Shown here: piece by piece, positions 26,609 through 35,500 of the stretch
Position numbering within the stretch: position 1 is the stretch's first letter
How the letters are laid out: the number at the start of each line of letters is the position of its first letter
NCBI GenBank assembly: GCA_001942045.1
Contig: MSTD01000052.1
Span: 1-36,095, forward strand
Direction: 5' to 3'
Length of the DNA: 36,095 bases
From: Mycolicibacterium porcinum
GTDB lineage: Bacteria; Actinomycetota; Actinomycetes; Mycobacteriales; Mycobacteriaceae
Position numbers and translations under genes: made by a program
The notes under the pieces: generated by a model
What the model saw: only the letters and a program-made list of their open reading frames with translations
What the model was told of the DNA's origin: nothing
Databases searched by the model: none

Positions 26609-26870
26609 CGGTACCAGTTCTGAACCCTTGCGTCCGGGTGCTCGTGGAAGCGTTACGGACACGTAAATCTTTGTGCTGCAATAAATATCGTCGTCATCCT
26701 CTGGCCTGGAGTCAGATTCCCGTTGGGGTGGACATCGTGACCGCCGAGGGTGATACTCATTTAGTCAAAGGTTGAGAAACCTACCTTTAATCTGGCGCCG
26801 ACGGGTGGAGTGACAACCCTCCTCGAACCGGCCCCGCATGCGAATAGCTTTGTCAATGAAGGAGTTTGAA
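26609..26870 (+). promoter_or_regulatory. Upstream regulatory region of ethanolamine permease-eutBC operon
   Basis: This 262-bp AT-richer region holds several possible sites. GTTAC-N6-GTAAA at 26652-26667 resembles a GlnR box. TGTGCTGCAA at 26672-26681 is identical to a decamer in the aldehyde dehydrogenase promoter. Nested palindromes AAAGGT-N10-ACCTTT (26767-26788) and AGGTT-N4-AACCT (26769-26782) look like an operator. CTACCTTTA (26781-26789) is also shared with the dehydrogenase promoter. AAGGAG before the ATG at 26871 is the ribosome site. No gene is seen. Confidence 0.5.
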
Positions 26871-28286
26871 ATGGCGGGTGTGGAAGAACACCTGGAGAGC
26901 GCTGACTATCTGAAGAAACGTCAGCTCAAATCCGGAAGCGCCGGGTGGCTGCTCCTGGCCGGCCTCGGTGTCAGCTATGTGGTCTCCGGCGATTTCTCGG
27001 GCTGGAACTTCGGCCTCGAGCAGGGCGGCTTCGGTGGCCTGTTGATCGCCGTGGTGGTCATCGCCGCCATGTACTTCTGCATGGTCCTGGGCCTGGCCGA
27101 ACTGTCCTCGGCGCTGCCGGCGGCCGGCGGCGGCTACACCTTCGCCCGTCGCGCGCTCGGTCCGTGGGGCGGCTTCGCCACCGGCACCGCCATCCTGATC
27201 GAGTACTCGATCGCACCGGCGGCGATCGCCACGTTCATCGGCGGCTACGTCGAATCCCTCGGCCTGTTCGGCATTCACAAGGGCTGGTGGGTGTACCTGG
27301 CGGCCTTCGTCATCTTCATCGGAATCCATCTCGCGGGCGTCGGTGAGGCGCTGCGGCTGATGTTCGTGATCACCGCGATCGCGCTGCTGGGCCTGGTCAT
27401 CTTCGCCGTGAGCGCGATCGGCCACTTCGACGTCGCCAACCTGACCGACATCGCCCCCGACGCCGCCGCGGTCGGTGCGTCGAGCTTCCTGCCGCACGGT
27501 TACCTGGGTATCTGGGCCGCGATCCCGTTCGCCATCTGGTTCTTCCTGGCCGTCGAGGGTGTCCCGCTGGCCGCCGAGGAGACCGCCAACCCCGAGCGCA
27601 ACGTGCCGCGCGGCATCATCGCCGCGATGACGGTGCTGATCATCACCTGCGTGACGGTGCTGTTCCTGACGGCCGGCGCCGGCGGTGCCGACGCGATGTC
27701 GACCGTGGACGATCCGCTGGTGCAGGCCCTCGGCGGCACCGGGTTCGCCGCCAAGGCGGTCAACTACATCGGCCTGTTCGGGCTGATCGCAAGCTTCTTC
27801 TCGATCATCTACGCCTACTCGCGGCAGACCTTTGCGCTGTCGCGGGCCGGTTACCTGCCCACCTCGCTGTCGGTGACCAACAAGCGCAAGGCGCCCACGC
27901 TGGCGCTGATCGTCCCCGGCATCATCGGCTTCCTGTTGTCGCTGACCGGCCACGGTGATCTGATCCTGAACATGGCGGTCTTCGGTGCGGCGCTGAGCTA
28001 CGTGCTGATGATGATCAGCCACATCGTGCTGCGGGTCCGCGAGCCGGGGATGAACCGGCCGTACCGCACCCCTGGCGGCATTGTCACGACCGGCTTCGCC
28101 CTGATCATCGCGGTCGTGGCGCTCATCGCGACCTTCGTGGTCAGCCCGGTGGCCGCCGGTCTGTGCCTGGCGGTGTTCTGCGCGTTCATGCTCTACTTCG
28201 CGCTCTACAGCCGTCACCGCCTGGTGGCCAACTCGCCTGACGAAGAGTTCGCGATGCTCGCGGAAGCGGAGAGTGCCCTGAAATGA
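26871..28286 (+). CDS. APC-family ethanolamine permease
   Basis: 471 residues with about twelve hydrophobic helices, the APC-superfamily fold. Features include a short hydrophilic N-terminus, SYVVSGDFSGWNFGL in helix 1, ELSSALPAAGGGYTFARRALGP, and EGVPLAAEETANPERNVPRGI, the conserved APC loop. SGDFSGWNFGL and the length match the ethanolamine permease (eat) branch. ATG 26871 is chosen because AAGGAG lies 6 nt upstream; an in-frame ATG 15 bp earlier overlaps that site. The stop overlaps the eutB start as ATGA, which ties its substrate to ethanolamine. It imports ethanolamine across the cytoplasmic membrane. Confidence 0.92.
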   Translation: MAGVEEHLESADYLKKRQLKSGSAGWLLLAGLGVSYVVSGDFSGWNFGLEQGGFGGLLIAVVVIAAMYFCMVLGLAELSSALPAAGGGYTFARRALGPWGGFATGTAILIEYSIAPAAIATFIGGYVESLGLFGIHKGWWVYLAAFVIFIGIHLAGVGEALRLMFVITAIALLGLVIFAVSAIGHFDVANLTDIAPDAAAVGASSFLPHGYLGIWAAIPFAIWFFLAVEGVPLAAEETANPERNVPRGIIAAMTVLIITCVTVLFLTAGAGGADAMSTVDDPLVQALGGTGFAAKAVNYIGLFGLIASFFSIIYAYSRQTFALSRAGYLPTSLSVTNKRKAPTLALIVPGIIGFLLSLTGHGDLILNMAVFGAALSYVLMMISHIVLRVREPGMNRPYRTPGGIVTTGFALIIAVVALIATFVVSPVAAGLCLAVFCAFMLYFALYSRHRLVANSPDEEFAMLAEAESALK

Positions 28287-29698
28287 AGTACCACCAGCAG
28301 GTTTCGGGGGTGACCTACAGCTTCGACGGTCTGGTCGAGGTGATGGCCAAGGCCACCCCGCTGCGCTCCGGCGATCAACTCGCCGGGTGCGCGGCCGAGC
28401 ACGATGGGGAACGCGCCGCGGCCGCCTGGGTGCTCGCGGACCTGCCGCTGGACACCTTCCTCAACGAGGAACTGGTGCCCTACGAGACCGACGAGGTCAC
28501 CCGGCTGATCATGGACAGCCATGACCGCCAAGCCTTTTCGGAGATCTCACACCTGACCGTCGGCGGGCTGCGGGACTGGCTGATGGACACCGCGGCGCAT
28601 GATCACAGCGCCGAGCGGCTGGCCGCCGTCGCACCGGGTCTGACGCCCGAGATGGTCGCCGCCGTCAGCAAGATCATGCGCAACCAGGATCTGATCGCGG
28701 TGTCGGCCGCCGCGGAGGTGACCGCGGCGTTCCGCACCACCGTCGGTGCGCGCGGCACCCTAGCCACCCGGCTACAGCCCAACCATCCCACCGACGATCC
28801 ACGTGGGATCGCCGCGGCGGTGCTCGACGGCCTGCTGCTGGGTTGCGGCGACGCGGTGATCGGAATCAACCCGGCTACCGACTCGCCGCAGGCCACCGCG
28901 GATCTGCTGTACCTGCTCGACTCGATCCGCACCCGCTACGACATTCCTGCCCAGTCCTGCGTGCTGTCGCATGTCACCACCACGATCGGGTTGGTCGAGG
29001 CCGGGGCACCGGTGGACCTGATGTTCCAGTCGGTGGCGGGCACCGAGGGGGCCAACTCCGCCTTCGGGGTGAACCTGCAGCTGCTGCGCGAGGGTAATGA
29101 GGCGGCGCGCAGCCTGAACCGCGGCACCGTCGGCGACAACGTCATGTACCTGGAGACCGGGCAGGGTTCGGTGCTCAGTTCCGGCGCGCACCTTGGTGTT
29201 GGCGGCAAGCCGGTGGACCAGCAGACTCTGGAGGCCCGGGCCTACGCGGTAGCCCGCGACCTGGAGCCGCTGCTGGTCAATACCGTCGTCGGTTTCATCG
29301 GGCCGGAGTATCTGTACGACGGCAAGCAGATCATCCGGGCCGGCCTGGAAGACCACTTCTGCGGCAAGCTGCTCGGCCTGCCGATGGGGGTCGACGTCTG
29401 CTACACCAACCACGCCGAGGCCGACCAGAACGACATGGACAATCTGCTGACGTTGCTGGCCGCGGCGGGAGTGGCGTTCGTCATCACCGTTCCGGGCGCC
29501 GACGACGTGATGCTGGGCTACCAGAGCTTGTCGTTCCACGATGTGCTGACCACCAGGCGCACTCTGGGCCTGCGTCCGGCCGCCGAGTTCGAGGCGTGGC
29601 TGCGCAGCGTCGGCATGGTCGACGACTCCGGCAAGCTGACCCCGTTCGACCTGGAGCGCTCGGTGCTGCGGTCCCTGACTTCGGCGGAGCCGTCATGA
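28283..29698 (+). CDS. eutB: Ethanolamine ammonia-lyase large subunit
   Basis: 471 residues (E. coli EutB about 453). It is recognised by IGINPATDSPQATADLLYLL, IPAQSCVLSHVTTT, SVAGTEGANSAFGVNL and the run of FIGPEYLYDGKQIIRAG with GLPMGVDVCYTNHAEADQND, all hallmark EutB segments around the adenosylcobalamin and substrate sites. With EutC it converts ethanolamine to acetaldehyde and ammonia by a B12-dependent radical mechanism. It overlaps the permease upstream (28283-28286) and eutC downstream (29695-29698), each by 4 bp, so the three are one coupled operon. No shell-protein or reactivase (EutA) gene is present nearby. Confidence 0.97.
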   Translation: MKYHQQVSGVTYSFDGLVEVMAKATPLRSGDQLAGCAAEHDGERAAAAWVLADLPLDTFLNEELVPYETDEVTRLIMDSHDRQAFSEISHLTVGGLRDWLMDTAAHDHSAERLAAVAPGLTPEMVAAVSKIMRNQDLIAVSAAAEVTAAFRTTVGARGTLATRLQPNHPTDDPRGIAAAVLDGLLLGCGDAVIGINPATDSPQATADLLYLLDSIRTRYDIPAQSCVLSHVTTTIGLVEAGAPVDLMFQSVAGTEGANSAFGVNLQLLREGNEAARSLNRGTVGDNVMYLETGQGSVLSSGAHLGVGGKPVDQQTLEARAYAVARDLEPLLVNTVVGFIGPEYLYDGKQIIRAGLEDHFCGKLLGLPMGVDVCYTNHAEADQNDMDNLLTLLAAAGVAFVITVPGADDVMLGYQSLSFHDVLTTRRTLGLRPAAEFEAWLRSVGMVDDSGKLTPFDLERSVLRSLTSAEPS

Positions 29699-30468
29699 GT
29701 CCCAATGAGGTTGCGGTTCAAGAGTTCTGGGATGAACTGCGTAAGACCACCCAAGCCAGGATCGGCTTGGGCCGGGCCGGTAACGCGCTGCCCACCCGTC
29801 GGGTGCTCGAGCTGGCCGCCGCGCACGCCGCGGCCCGCGACGCCGTGCACGTGCCGCTGGACGTCGACAAACTCGCTGCGGAGGTTCGTGGGGTCGGCAT
29901 CGGTGAGCCGACGGTGGTGACGAGTCAGGCCACCTCCCGCGACGAGTATCTGCGCCGGCCCGATCTGGGCCGCGAGCCCGCCGCGGGCATGCAGGTGCCC
30001 GGCACCCCGGCCGACATCGGCTTCGTGCTGGCCGACGGGCTGTCGCCGACCGCGCTGGACCGTCACGGCGCGACGCTGCTGGCGGCGTTGGTGGCCGAGC
30101 TTCAGGATCGCTACACCCTGGCCCCGCCGGTGATCGCGACGCAGGCCCGGGTGGCCCTGGGCGATCACGTCGCGGCCCAGGCGCACATGCGGACGGTGCT
30201 CGTCATCATCGGGGAGCGGCCCGGTCTGAGCGTCGCCGACAGCCTCGGGATCTACCTGACCCACCTGCCGATGCCCGGCCGCACCGACGCCGATCGCAAC
30301 TGCATCTCCAACATCCACCCGCCCGACGGCCTGGGCTATGCCGAAGCCGCGCGGGTAGCCGCCGGCCTGGTCGACGGTGCGCTGGCGCTGGGCCGCTCCG
30401 GCGTCGACCTGAAGGACACCTCACGGACCTCGGCACTCGGGACGCCCGGTGTCGTCGAACTCACCTGA
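29695..30468 (+). CDS. eutC: Ethanolamine ammonia-lyase small subunit
   Basis: 257 residues with EutC landmarks: RIGLGRAGNALPTRRVLELAAAHA, DIGFVLADGLSPTALDRHGA, and IGERPGLSVADSLGIYLTHL with PMPGRTDADRNCISNI. EutC supplies part of the cobalamin-binding surface of the (EutBC)6 enzyme. The N-terminus lacks a long encapsulation-type extension, as expected for an enzyme not packed in a microcompartment. ATG 29695 overlaps the eutB stop; the frame is open further upstream only within eutB. It ends 23 bp before the HAD lipoprotein gene. Confidence 0.96.
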   Translation: MSPNEVAVQEFWDELRKTTQARIGLGRAGNALPTRRVLELAAAHAAARDAVHVPLDVDKLAAEVRGVGIGEPTVVTSQATSRDEYLRRPDLGREPAAGMQVPGTPADIGFVLADGLSPTALDRHGATLLAALVAELQDRYTLAPPVIATQARVALGDHVAAQAHMRTVLVIIGERPGLSVADSLGIYLTHLPMPGRTDADRNCISNIHPPDGLGYAEAARVAAGLVDGALALGRSGVDLKDTSRTSALGTPGVVELT

Positions 30469-30491
30469 ACCCACCAAGACGGGAACCCTTG

Positions 30492-31766
30492 ATGACCTCA
30501 CGCGCACCGCTGTCCCTGCTTGCTGCTGCGATCACCGCGGTGTCGGTCCTCGCCGGTTGCGGTTCGGGCACCGGCTCGGAGCCGTCCGCGCAGTCGCCGG
30601 CGTCCGGCTGTCGCACCCTGGCCGAGAACCCCGGCTGGTACGGCGACAACCGGGACCGGATCGACGCGATGCTGGCGGAGCTGGGCACTTGCGGGGCCAA
30701 CGGTTCGGTGGCCGACGGCGCGCCGTTGGCCTTGTTCGACTGGGACAACACCGTGGTCAAGAACGACATCGGCGACGCGACGTTCTTCTGGATGGTGCGC
30801 AACGGCAAACTGCGGGCACCCGCCGGCGGCGACTGGTCGACCACCAGCCCGTACCTCACGCCGCAGGCCGTGGCCGCGCTGTCCAAGGCATGCGCCGCGG
30901 CCAAACCTGGTGAGCCGATGCCCACCAACACCGATCTGGGCTGCGCCGACGAGCTGCTGTCGGTGTACACCGATGGCGAGACGCGGGCCGATGAGCCGGC
31001 GTTCGCCGGATTCAATGCCCGCCGGTTCGAGCCGTCGTACGCGTGGGCCGCCCAGATGCTGGCAGGCTGGCGCGAATCCGAACTGACCGGCTTCGCCGAG
31101 GCGGCGCGCAAGGAGAACCTCGACGCGCCCGAGGGCACCGAGCAGAAGGTCGGCAGCGGCGACGAGACCGGTTGGGTCCGGTACTACCCGCAGATGAAGG
31201 ACTTGGTGGAAACGTTGCGCGCCAACGGTTTCGACGTGCGGATCATCTCCGCGTCGGCCGAGCCGGTGGTGCGGGTATGGGCGGCCGAGCTGGGCTTCAC
31301 CCCGGACAAGGTGATGGGCGTGCGCACCGAGCTCGACGGTGGGGTGCTCACCTCGAAGCTGGTGCCGTGCGGCGGCGAGACGGCCATCCCGTACATCGAG
31401 GGCAAGCGATGCCGGGTCAACGAGGACGTCTTCGGGGTCAAGGGTCCGGCCGCGTTCGAACAGCAGGCCGAGCCGAAGCGGGCAGCTTTCGGCGCCGGGG
31501 ATTCGGACACCGACGTCACGTTCCTCACCGATGCCACCGCGTTGCGTCTGGTGCTCAACCGCAACAAGACCGAGTTGATGTGTTCGGCGTACGACAACGC
31601 CGACGGCCGCTGGCTGGTGAATCCGATGTTCATCGACCCGAAGAAGAAGCAGGGCGACCCGTACGAATGCGCGACGGAGGGCTACATCGAGCCCAGCGGC
31701 AAGGAAGGTCCGCTGCACCGCGCTGACGGAAGCGTGGTCCCTGACCAGCAGGACGCGGTGTCCTGA
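30492..31766 (+). CDS. Surface lipoprotein HAD-superfamily phosphatase
   Basis: 424 residues. The signal sequence ends in a lipobox (VLAGC) with lipidation Cys23, so the protein should be anchored on the outer face of the membrane. HAD motif I is FDWDNT with nucleophile Asp83 and acid/base Asp85. Motif II is IISAS (Ser253) and motif IV GAGDSDTD (Asp337, Asp341). A large helical cap lies between about 95 and 230. The DWDNT motif resembles that of the Pseudomonas periplasmic phosphorylcholine phosphatase PchP (DMDNT), which also accepts phosphoethanolamine. Being last in the eutBC operon, it may release ethanolamine from phosphoethanolamine outside the cell; that substrate is inferred. ATG 30492 is preferred; TTG 30489 is adjacent. 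Confidence 0.85.
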   Translation: MTSRAPLSLLAAAITAVSVLAGCGSGTGSEPSAQSPASGCRTLAENPGWYGDNRDRIDAMLAELGTCGANGSVADGAPLALFDWDNTVVKNDIGDATFFWMVRNGKLRAPAGGDWSTTSPYLTPQAVAALSKACAAAKPGEPMPTNTDLGCADELLSVYTDGETRADEPAFAGFNARRFEPSYAWAAQMLAGWRESELTGFAEAARKENLDAPEGTEQKVGSGDETGWVRYYPQMKDLVETLRANGFDVRIISASAEPVVRVWAAELGFTPDKVMGVRTELDGGVLTSKLVPCGGETAIPYIEGKRCRVNEDVFGVKGPAAFEQQAEPKRAAFGAGDSDTDVTFLTDATALRLVLNRNKTELMCSAYDNADGRWLVNPMFIDPKKKQGDPYECATEGYIEPSGKEGPLHRADGSVVPDQQDAVS

Positions 31767-31801
31767 GCGTCGAGCCACCGCTCGACCCCAGAAGGCGCGT
31801 T

Positions 31802-31831
31802 TTGACCTGCGAGGACGCCCACCGGTAAGCT
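31802..31831 (+). promoter_or_regulatory. Housekeeping promoter of rplM-rpsI
   Basis: TTGACC at 31802-31807 and TAAGCT at 31826-31831, 18 nt apart, form a good SigA-type promoter. The predicted start near 31838 leaves a leader of about 130 nt before the rplM GTG. Confidence 0.65.
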
Positions 31832-31837
31832 GCTCCG

Positions 31838-31967
31838 TTGGTGTGTGCTGCCCTTTTGGGTGAGCGGGTCCCGGGTCAACGTCGGTCGCCGGGACATCTA
31901 ACCGCACATGCCTGACCGGCACCCGGATCAACCCGGGACCCAACCCGAGATAGAAGAGGTAAGCGCT
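31838..31967 (+). promoter_or_regulatory. Long structured 5' leader of rplM
   Basis: The predicted 130-nt leader contains an 11-bp perfect inverted repeat (31866-31876 with 31931-31941) closing a 54-nt loop with further short complementary runs. The ribosome site AGAAGAGG lies after the stem. Long L13 leaders that bind L13 are known in other bacteria, so autoregulation is possible but unproven here. The in-frame ATG at 31908 lies inside this structure and is not supported as a start. Confidence 0.45.
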
Positions 31968-32407
31968 GTGCCTACGTACACGCCGAAGGCGGGTGACACC
32001 ACGCGTCAGTGGTACGTCATCGACGCCCAAGACGTGGTGCTCGGCCGGCTCGCCGCTGCAGCTGCCAACCTGCTGCGCGGCAAGCACAAGCCGACATTCA
32101 CGCCGAACGTCGACGGTGGCGACTTCGTCATCGTCATCAACGCCGACAAGATTTCCGTCAGCGGTAACAAGCTGACCAACAAGTTTGCTTACAGCCACTC
32201 GGGTTACCCGGGCGGTCTGCGCAAGCGCACCATCGGCGAGCTGCTGGAGAAGCACCCGACCCGCGTCGTCGAGAACGCGATCATCGGCATGCTGCCCCAC
32301 ACCAAGCTCGGTCGGCAGATCCAGAAGAAGCTCAAGGTCTACGCCGGCCCGGATCATCCGCACGCCGCGCAGCAGCCGGTTCCGTACGAGATCAAGCAGG
32401 TGGCCCA

Positions 32408-32411
<4 letters not shown>
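31968..32411 (+). CDS. rplM: 50S ribosomal protein L13
   Basis: 147 residues, equal to the M. tuberculosis protein as remembered. It begins [19 protein letters not shown] and contains [56 protein letters not shown] and [13 protein letters not shown], all L13 signatures. L13 is an early 50S assembly protein. GTG 31968 is chosen because the family begins at this point and AGAAGAGG lies upstream. Its last codons overlap the rpsI start as GTGA. Confidence 0.98.
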
Positions 32412-32881
<470 letters not shown>

Positions 32882-32903
32882 TCTGTCGCCTTACGGCCGA
32901 ACG

Positions 32904-32947
32904 AACCCGCCGGGTGTGTCCTGTACACACCCGGCGGGTTTGTTTTT
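32904..32947 (+). terminator. Intrinsic terminator of rplM-rpsI
   Basis: A perfect 16-bp stem (32904-32919 with 32925-32940), 5-nt loop, followed by TGTTTTT. Textbook Rho-independent terminator, 22 bp after the rpsI stop. Confidence 0.92.
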
Positions 32948-33210
32948 GTGCCCGCTGGATCTTGTCGACTTCTACGTATGGGCTGCTCATGGCGGCTTTT
33001 CACGACCCTGAGGTCGAAATCGGCGAAGCCGCCACAAAGTTTTTTCGAGATTCGGGTTTGAGGATCTGCATCGCGTGGAAGCCCTCCGGGTGGAGAGCTG
33101 GGGGCCGCTTTGTGTCAGCAGGGTTGTGCCCGCGGGACCTTCCTGCCACCGGTAAACGTCGCTCAGACGTCGGGGGACCGGATGCCGCTCTCCCATCGGA
33201 AGGAGCAATT

Positions 33211-33651
33211 GTGGGGAACTTCGTGAAGACGGCGACTGCGGGTGCGATGCTCGGCGGCTCGCTGCTGTTTACCGTCGGCCTGGGTATGGCTCACGCGGCG
33301 CCGGACACGGCAGGCGACGGCAAGGTGAATCTCACCCTTGGCAATATCTCGGTTCTGGAGAACGTGGACGACGCCGCGGCCGCTCAGATCGCGGCAGGGG
33401 TGTGCGAGAACACCGACACCGCATCGCTGACCACCGCCGTTCAGGGGGTCGACGCGAACGGTTCCGACCATGTTGTGTGCACCAACAACCTCGGGACCAT
33501 CTCGTTCAGCCAGAACGGCACCACGGAGCGGCCGGGTAGTGCCCCGCAGGGGACTGCGCCGCACAGCCTGGCTCCGACGACGGCGCCGATGGCGCCGACG
33601 ACCGTGGCGCCGGGAGGAACCCACTCGTCGTCCGGCACTGACGGCAGCTAG
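33211..33651 (+). CDS. Small secreted protein, Pro/Thr-rich C-terminus, unknown function
   Basis: 146 residues from GTG 33211, supported by AAGGAG 5 nt upstream. A signal peptide (about 1-30) ends in MAHA with cleavage before APD. The mature domain (about 31-107) contains VNLTLGNISVLENVDDAAA and two cysteines (in GVCENTD and VVCTNN) likely to form a disulfide. The last ~40 residues are Pro/Thr/Ala/Ser-rich (TTAPMAPTTVAPGG), a likely extended and possibly glycosylated tail. Small secreted proteins of this type are common in mycobacteria; I recognise no enzymatic motif. The frame continues open to 32914, but that stretch crosses the rpsI terminator. The 32948-33210 upstream region shows no other gene. 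Confidence 0.78.
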   Translation: MGNFVKTATAGAMLGGSLLFTVGLGMAHAAPDTAGDGKVNLTLGNISVLENVDDAAAAQIAAGVCENTDTASLTTAVQGVDANGSDHVVCTNNLGTISFSQNGTTERPGSAPQGTAPHSLAPTTAPMAPTTVAPGGTHSSSGTDGS

Positions 33652-33662
33652 GGACTTCGCCG

Positions 33663-33696
33663 ATCCCCGCCCGCAAGCCAGCTCGCGGGCGGGGAT
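33663..33696 (+). terminator. Hairpin after the small secreted protein gene
   Basis: A 12-bp perfect stem (33663-33674 with 33685-33696), 10-nt loop, 11 bp after the stop. It lacks a U-tract, as many actinobacterial terminators do. Confidence 0.6.
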
Positions 33697-33790
33697 GCGG
33701 TGATCACGAACAGGTATCGATCTGGCCCCGGGATGGCCGCTGACCTCGTCGGTTGTGTCTCAAGCAGCCAATTATGAGAAGTTTAAGGGC

Positions 33791-35131
33791 ATGGGTCGAC
33801 TGTTCGGCACCGATGGGGTGCGCGGAGTCGCCAATCGCGATCTGACTGCTGAACTGGCAGTTGCACTCGGTTCGGCGGCGGCACGGCGTCTCGGCAATTC
33901 CACGGGACATGGTCGACGGGTCGCCGTGGTGGGCCGTGATCCGCGGGCCAGCGGCGAGATGCTGGAAGCCGCCGTGATCGCCGGTATCACCAGTGAGGGT
34001 GTCGACATCCTGCGCGTCGGCGTCTTGCCGACCCCCGCGGTGGCCTATCTGGCCAGCGCGTATGACGCTCATTTCGGTGTGATGATCTCCGCGTCGCACA
34101 ACCCGATGCCCGACAACGGCATCAAGATCTTCGGCCCCGGCGGCCACAAGCTCGATGACACCGCCGAGGACCGCATCGAGGAACTCGTCAACGGCGGCCC
34201 CGGGCTGCGCCCGACAGGGGCGGGTATCGGCCGGGTGCTCGACGCCGAGGACGCGCTGGACCGCTATCTGCGCCATGCCTCCAAGGCCGTCACCACCCGA
34301 CTGGAGGGGCTGACGGTCGTCGTCGACTGCGCGCACGGTGCCGCTTCGATAGCCGCTCCGCGGGCCTACCGGGCCGCAGGCGCCAACGTCATCGCGATCA
34401 ACGCCGAGCCCAACGGCCTCAATATCAATGACGGCTGCGGATCCACCCATATGGAGGTGCTGCAGGCCGCCGTCGTCGAGCACGGCGCCGACCTGGGTCT
34501 GGCCCACGACGGTGATGCCGACCGGTGTCTGGCGGTGGACGCGGCGGGCCGGGTCATCGACGGCGACGCGATCATGGTCGTGCTGGCGCTGGCCATGCAG
34601 GAGGCCGGTGAGCTGGCTTCCGACACGTTGGTGGCCACGGTGATGAGCAACCTGGGATTGCACTTGGCCATGCGGGCCGCCGGTATCGAAGTCCGCACCA
34701 CCGGCGTGGGCGACCGCTACGTGCTGGAGGAACTGCGGGCCGGGGCGTTCTCGCTCGGCGGTGAGCAGTCCGGCCACATCGTGTTGCCGAGCTTCGGCAC
34801 CACCGGTGATGGCATCGTCACCGGGCTGCGGCTGATGTCCCGGATGGCGCAGACCCGCACCACGTTGGCCGCGCTTGCCGAGCCGATGCAGACGCTGCCG
34901 CAGGTTCTGATCAACGTCCAGGTCGACGACAAGGCCGCGGTGGCCACCTCGTCGTCCGTGCAGTCCGCGGTCGCTGCGGCCGAGGCCGAACTCGGCGACA
35001 CCGGACGAATCCTGTTGCGCCCCTCGGGTACTGAGCAGGTGGTTCGGGTGATGGTCGAGGCCGCCGACGAGAACACGGCCCGTCAGCTCGCGGTGCGGGT
35101 GGCCGAGTCGGTCAGCGGCCAGTCGGTCTGA
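33791..35131 (+). CDS. glmM: Phosphoglucosamine mutase
   Basis: 446 residues (M. tuberculosis GlmM about 448). It begins [15 protein letters not shown]. The phosphoserine nucleophile is Ser102 in [12 protein letters not shown]; the metal-binding loop DGDADR lies near residue 240; the sugar-binding loop GGEQSGH and phosphate-binding RPSGTE follow. It converts glucosamine-6-phosphate to glucosamine-1-phosphate for UDP-GlcNAc and peptidoglycan synthesis. ATG 33791 is chosen by family N-terminus; a start 36 bp upstream is in frame but unsupported. The ribosome site is weak (AAGGG very close to the ATG). Confidence 0.97.
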   Translation: MGRLFGTDGVRGVANRDLTAELAVALGSAAARRLGNSTGHGRRVAVVGRDPRASGEMLEAAVIAGITSEGVDILRVGVLPTPAVAYLASAYDAHFGVMISASHNPMPDNGIKIFGPGGHKLDDTAEDRIEELVNGGPGLRPTGAGIGRVLDAEDALDRYLRHASKAVTTRLEGLTVVVDCAHGAASIAAPRAYRAAGANVIAINAEPNGLNINDGCGSTHMEVLQAAVVEHGADLGLAHDGDADRCLAVDAAGRVIDGDAIMVVLALAMQEAGELASDTLVATVMSNLGLHLAMRAAGIEVRTTGVGDRYVLEELRAGAFSLGGEQSGHIVLPSFGTTGDGIVTGLRLMSRMAQTRTTLAALAEPMQTLPQVLINVQVDDKAAVATSSSVQSAVAAAEAELGDTGRILLRPSGTEQVVRVMVEAADENTARQLAVRVAESVSGQSV

Positions 35132-35163
35132 CGAGCGCTCGCGCGACGAACATTCAAACCTGA

Positions 35164-35190
35164 GGGAACCCGATAAGGGCCGGCTGCGTC
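35164..35190 (+). promoter_or_regulatory. ECF/SigM-type promoter of the EspC-like gene
   Basis: GGGAAC at 35164-35169 and CGTC at 35187-35190 with a 17-nt spacer, the same arrangement as before eccC4 and esxU. The transcription start should fall at about 35198-35201, next to the ATG at 35201, so the mRNA should be almost leaderless. No Shine-Dalgarno sequence is present, consistent with this. Confidence 0.72.
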
Positions 35191-35200
35191 TAATCCGGGC

Positions 35201-35497
35201 ATGGGAGATGTAACTGCCGCGCGGGTCGACGCTGAGGCGCTGCTGCAGGTGGCGCGACAGCATGGTGCCGCCGCCGAGATCATCGAGTCCGCCGCCCAGG
35301 TGCGGCTGCGGTTCGACGGCGCGACGGCCGGCCGGGAGCACATCGCGTCGGGTGACTCGCTGCGCACTGCGCTCGATGAACGGATCATGTCCCTTCGCCA
35401 GTGGGCCCGGGCGGCGGGCGAGGTCGCGGCTGTCCTGAGGAGCACCACCGACCGCTATCTCGCCGCGGATTCCGGCGCGGCGGCCCGGGTGGGCTGA
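35201..35497 (+). CDS. EspC-like type VII secretion target protein (Rv3440c-like position)
   Basis: 98 residues, almost entirely helical by composition, with two long amphipathic stretches (about 8-35 and 53-86). Near the C-terminus is Y86-L-A-A-D90, matching the YxxxD/E signal that directs proteins to ESX machines. Size, helical hairpin and C-terminal YxxxD resemble the EspC-type secretion target family, though no WXG turn is present. ATG 35201 lies 10 nt after the SigM-type -10 element, with no Shine-Dalgarno sequence. The WXG-containing partner starts 3 bp after its stop. In M. tuberculosis this position downstream of glmM holds Rv3440c. Family assignment is moderate. Confidence 0.72.
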   Translation: MGDVTAARVDAEALLQVARQHGAAAEIIESAAQVRLRFDGATAGREHIASGDSLRTALDERIMSLRQWARAAGEVAAVLRSTTDRYLAADSGAAARVG

Positions 35498-35500
35498 GCC

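Noticed and set aside
26853..28217. 454-codon minus-strand frame opposite the permease
   Set aside because: His/Asp/Arg/Gln-rich shadow of transmembrane codons; not a protein-like composition.
31908..31967. 20-codon extension of rplM from ATG 31908
   Set aside because: Lies in the structured leader; family length and ribosome site fit GTG 31968.
30498..32363. 621-codon minus-strand frame spanning the HAD gene and rplM
   Set aside because: Crosses the rplM promoter, leader and gene; no domain recognised.
32914..33210. 99-codon N-terminal extension of the small secreted protein
   Set aside because: Begins within the rpsI terminator stem and hides the signal peptide; GTG 33211 has AAGGAG.
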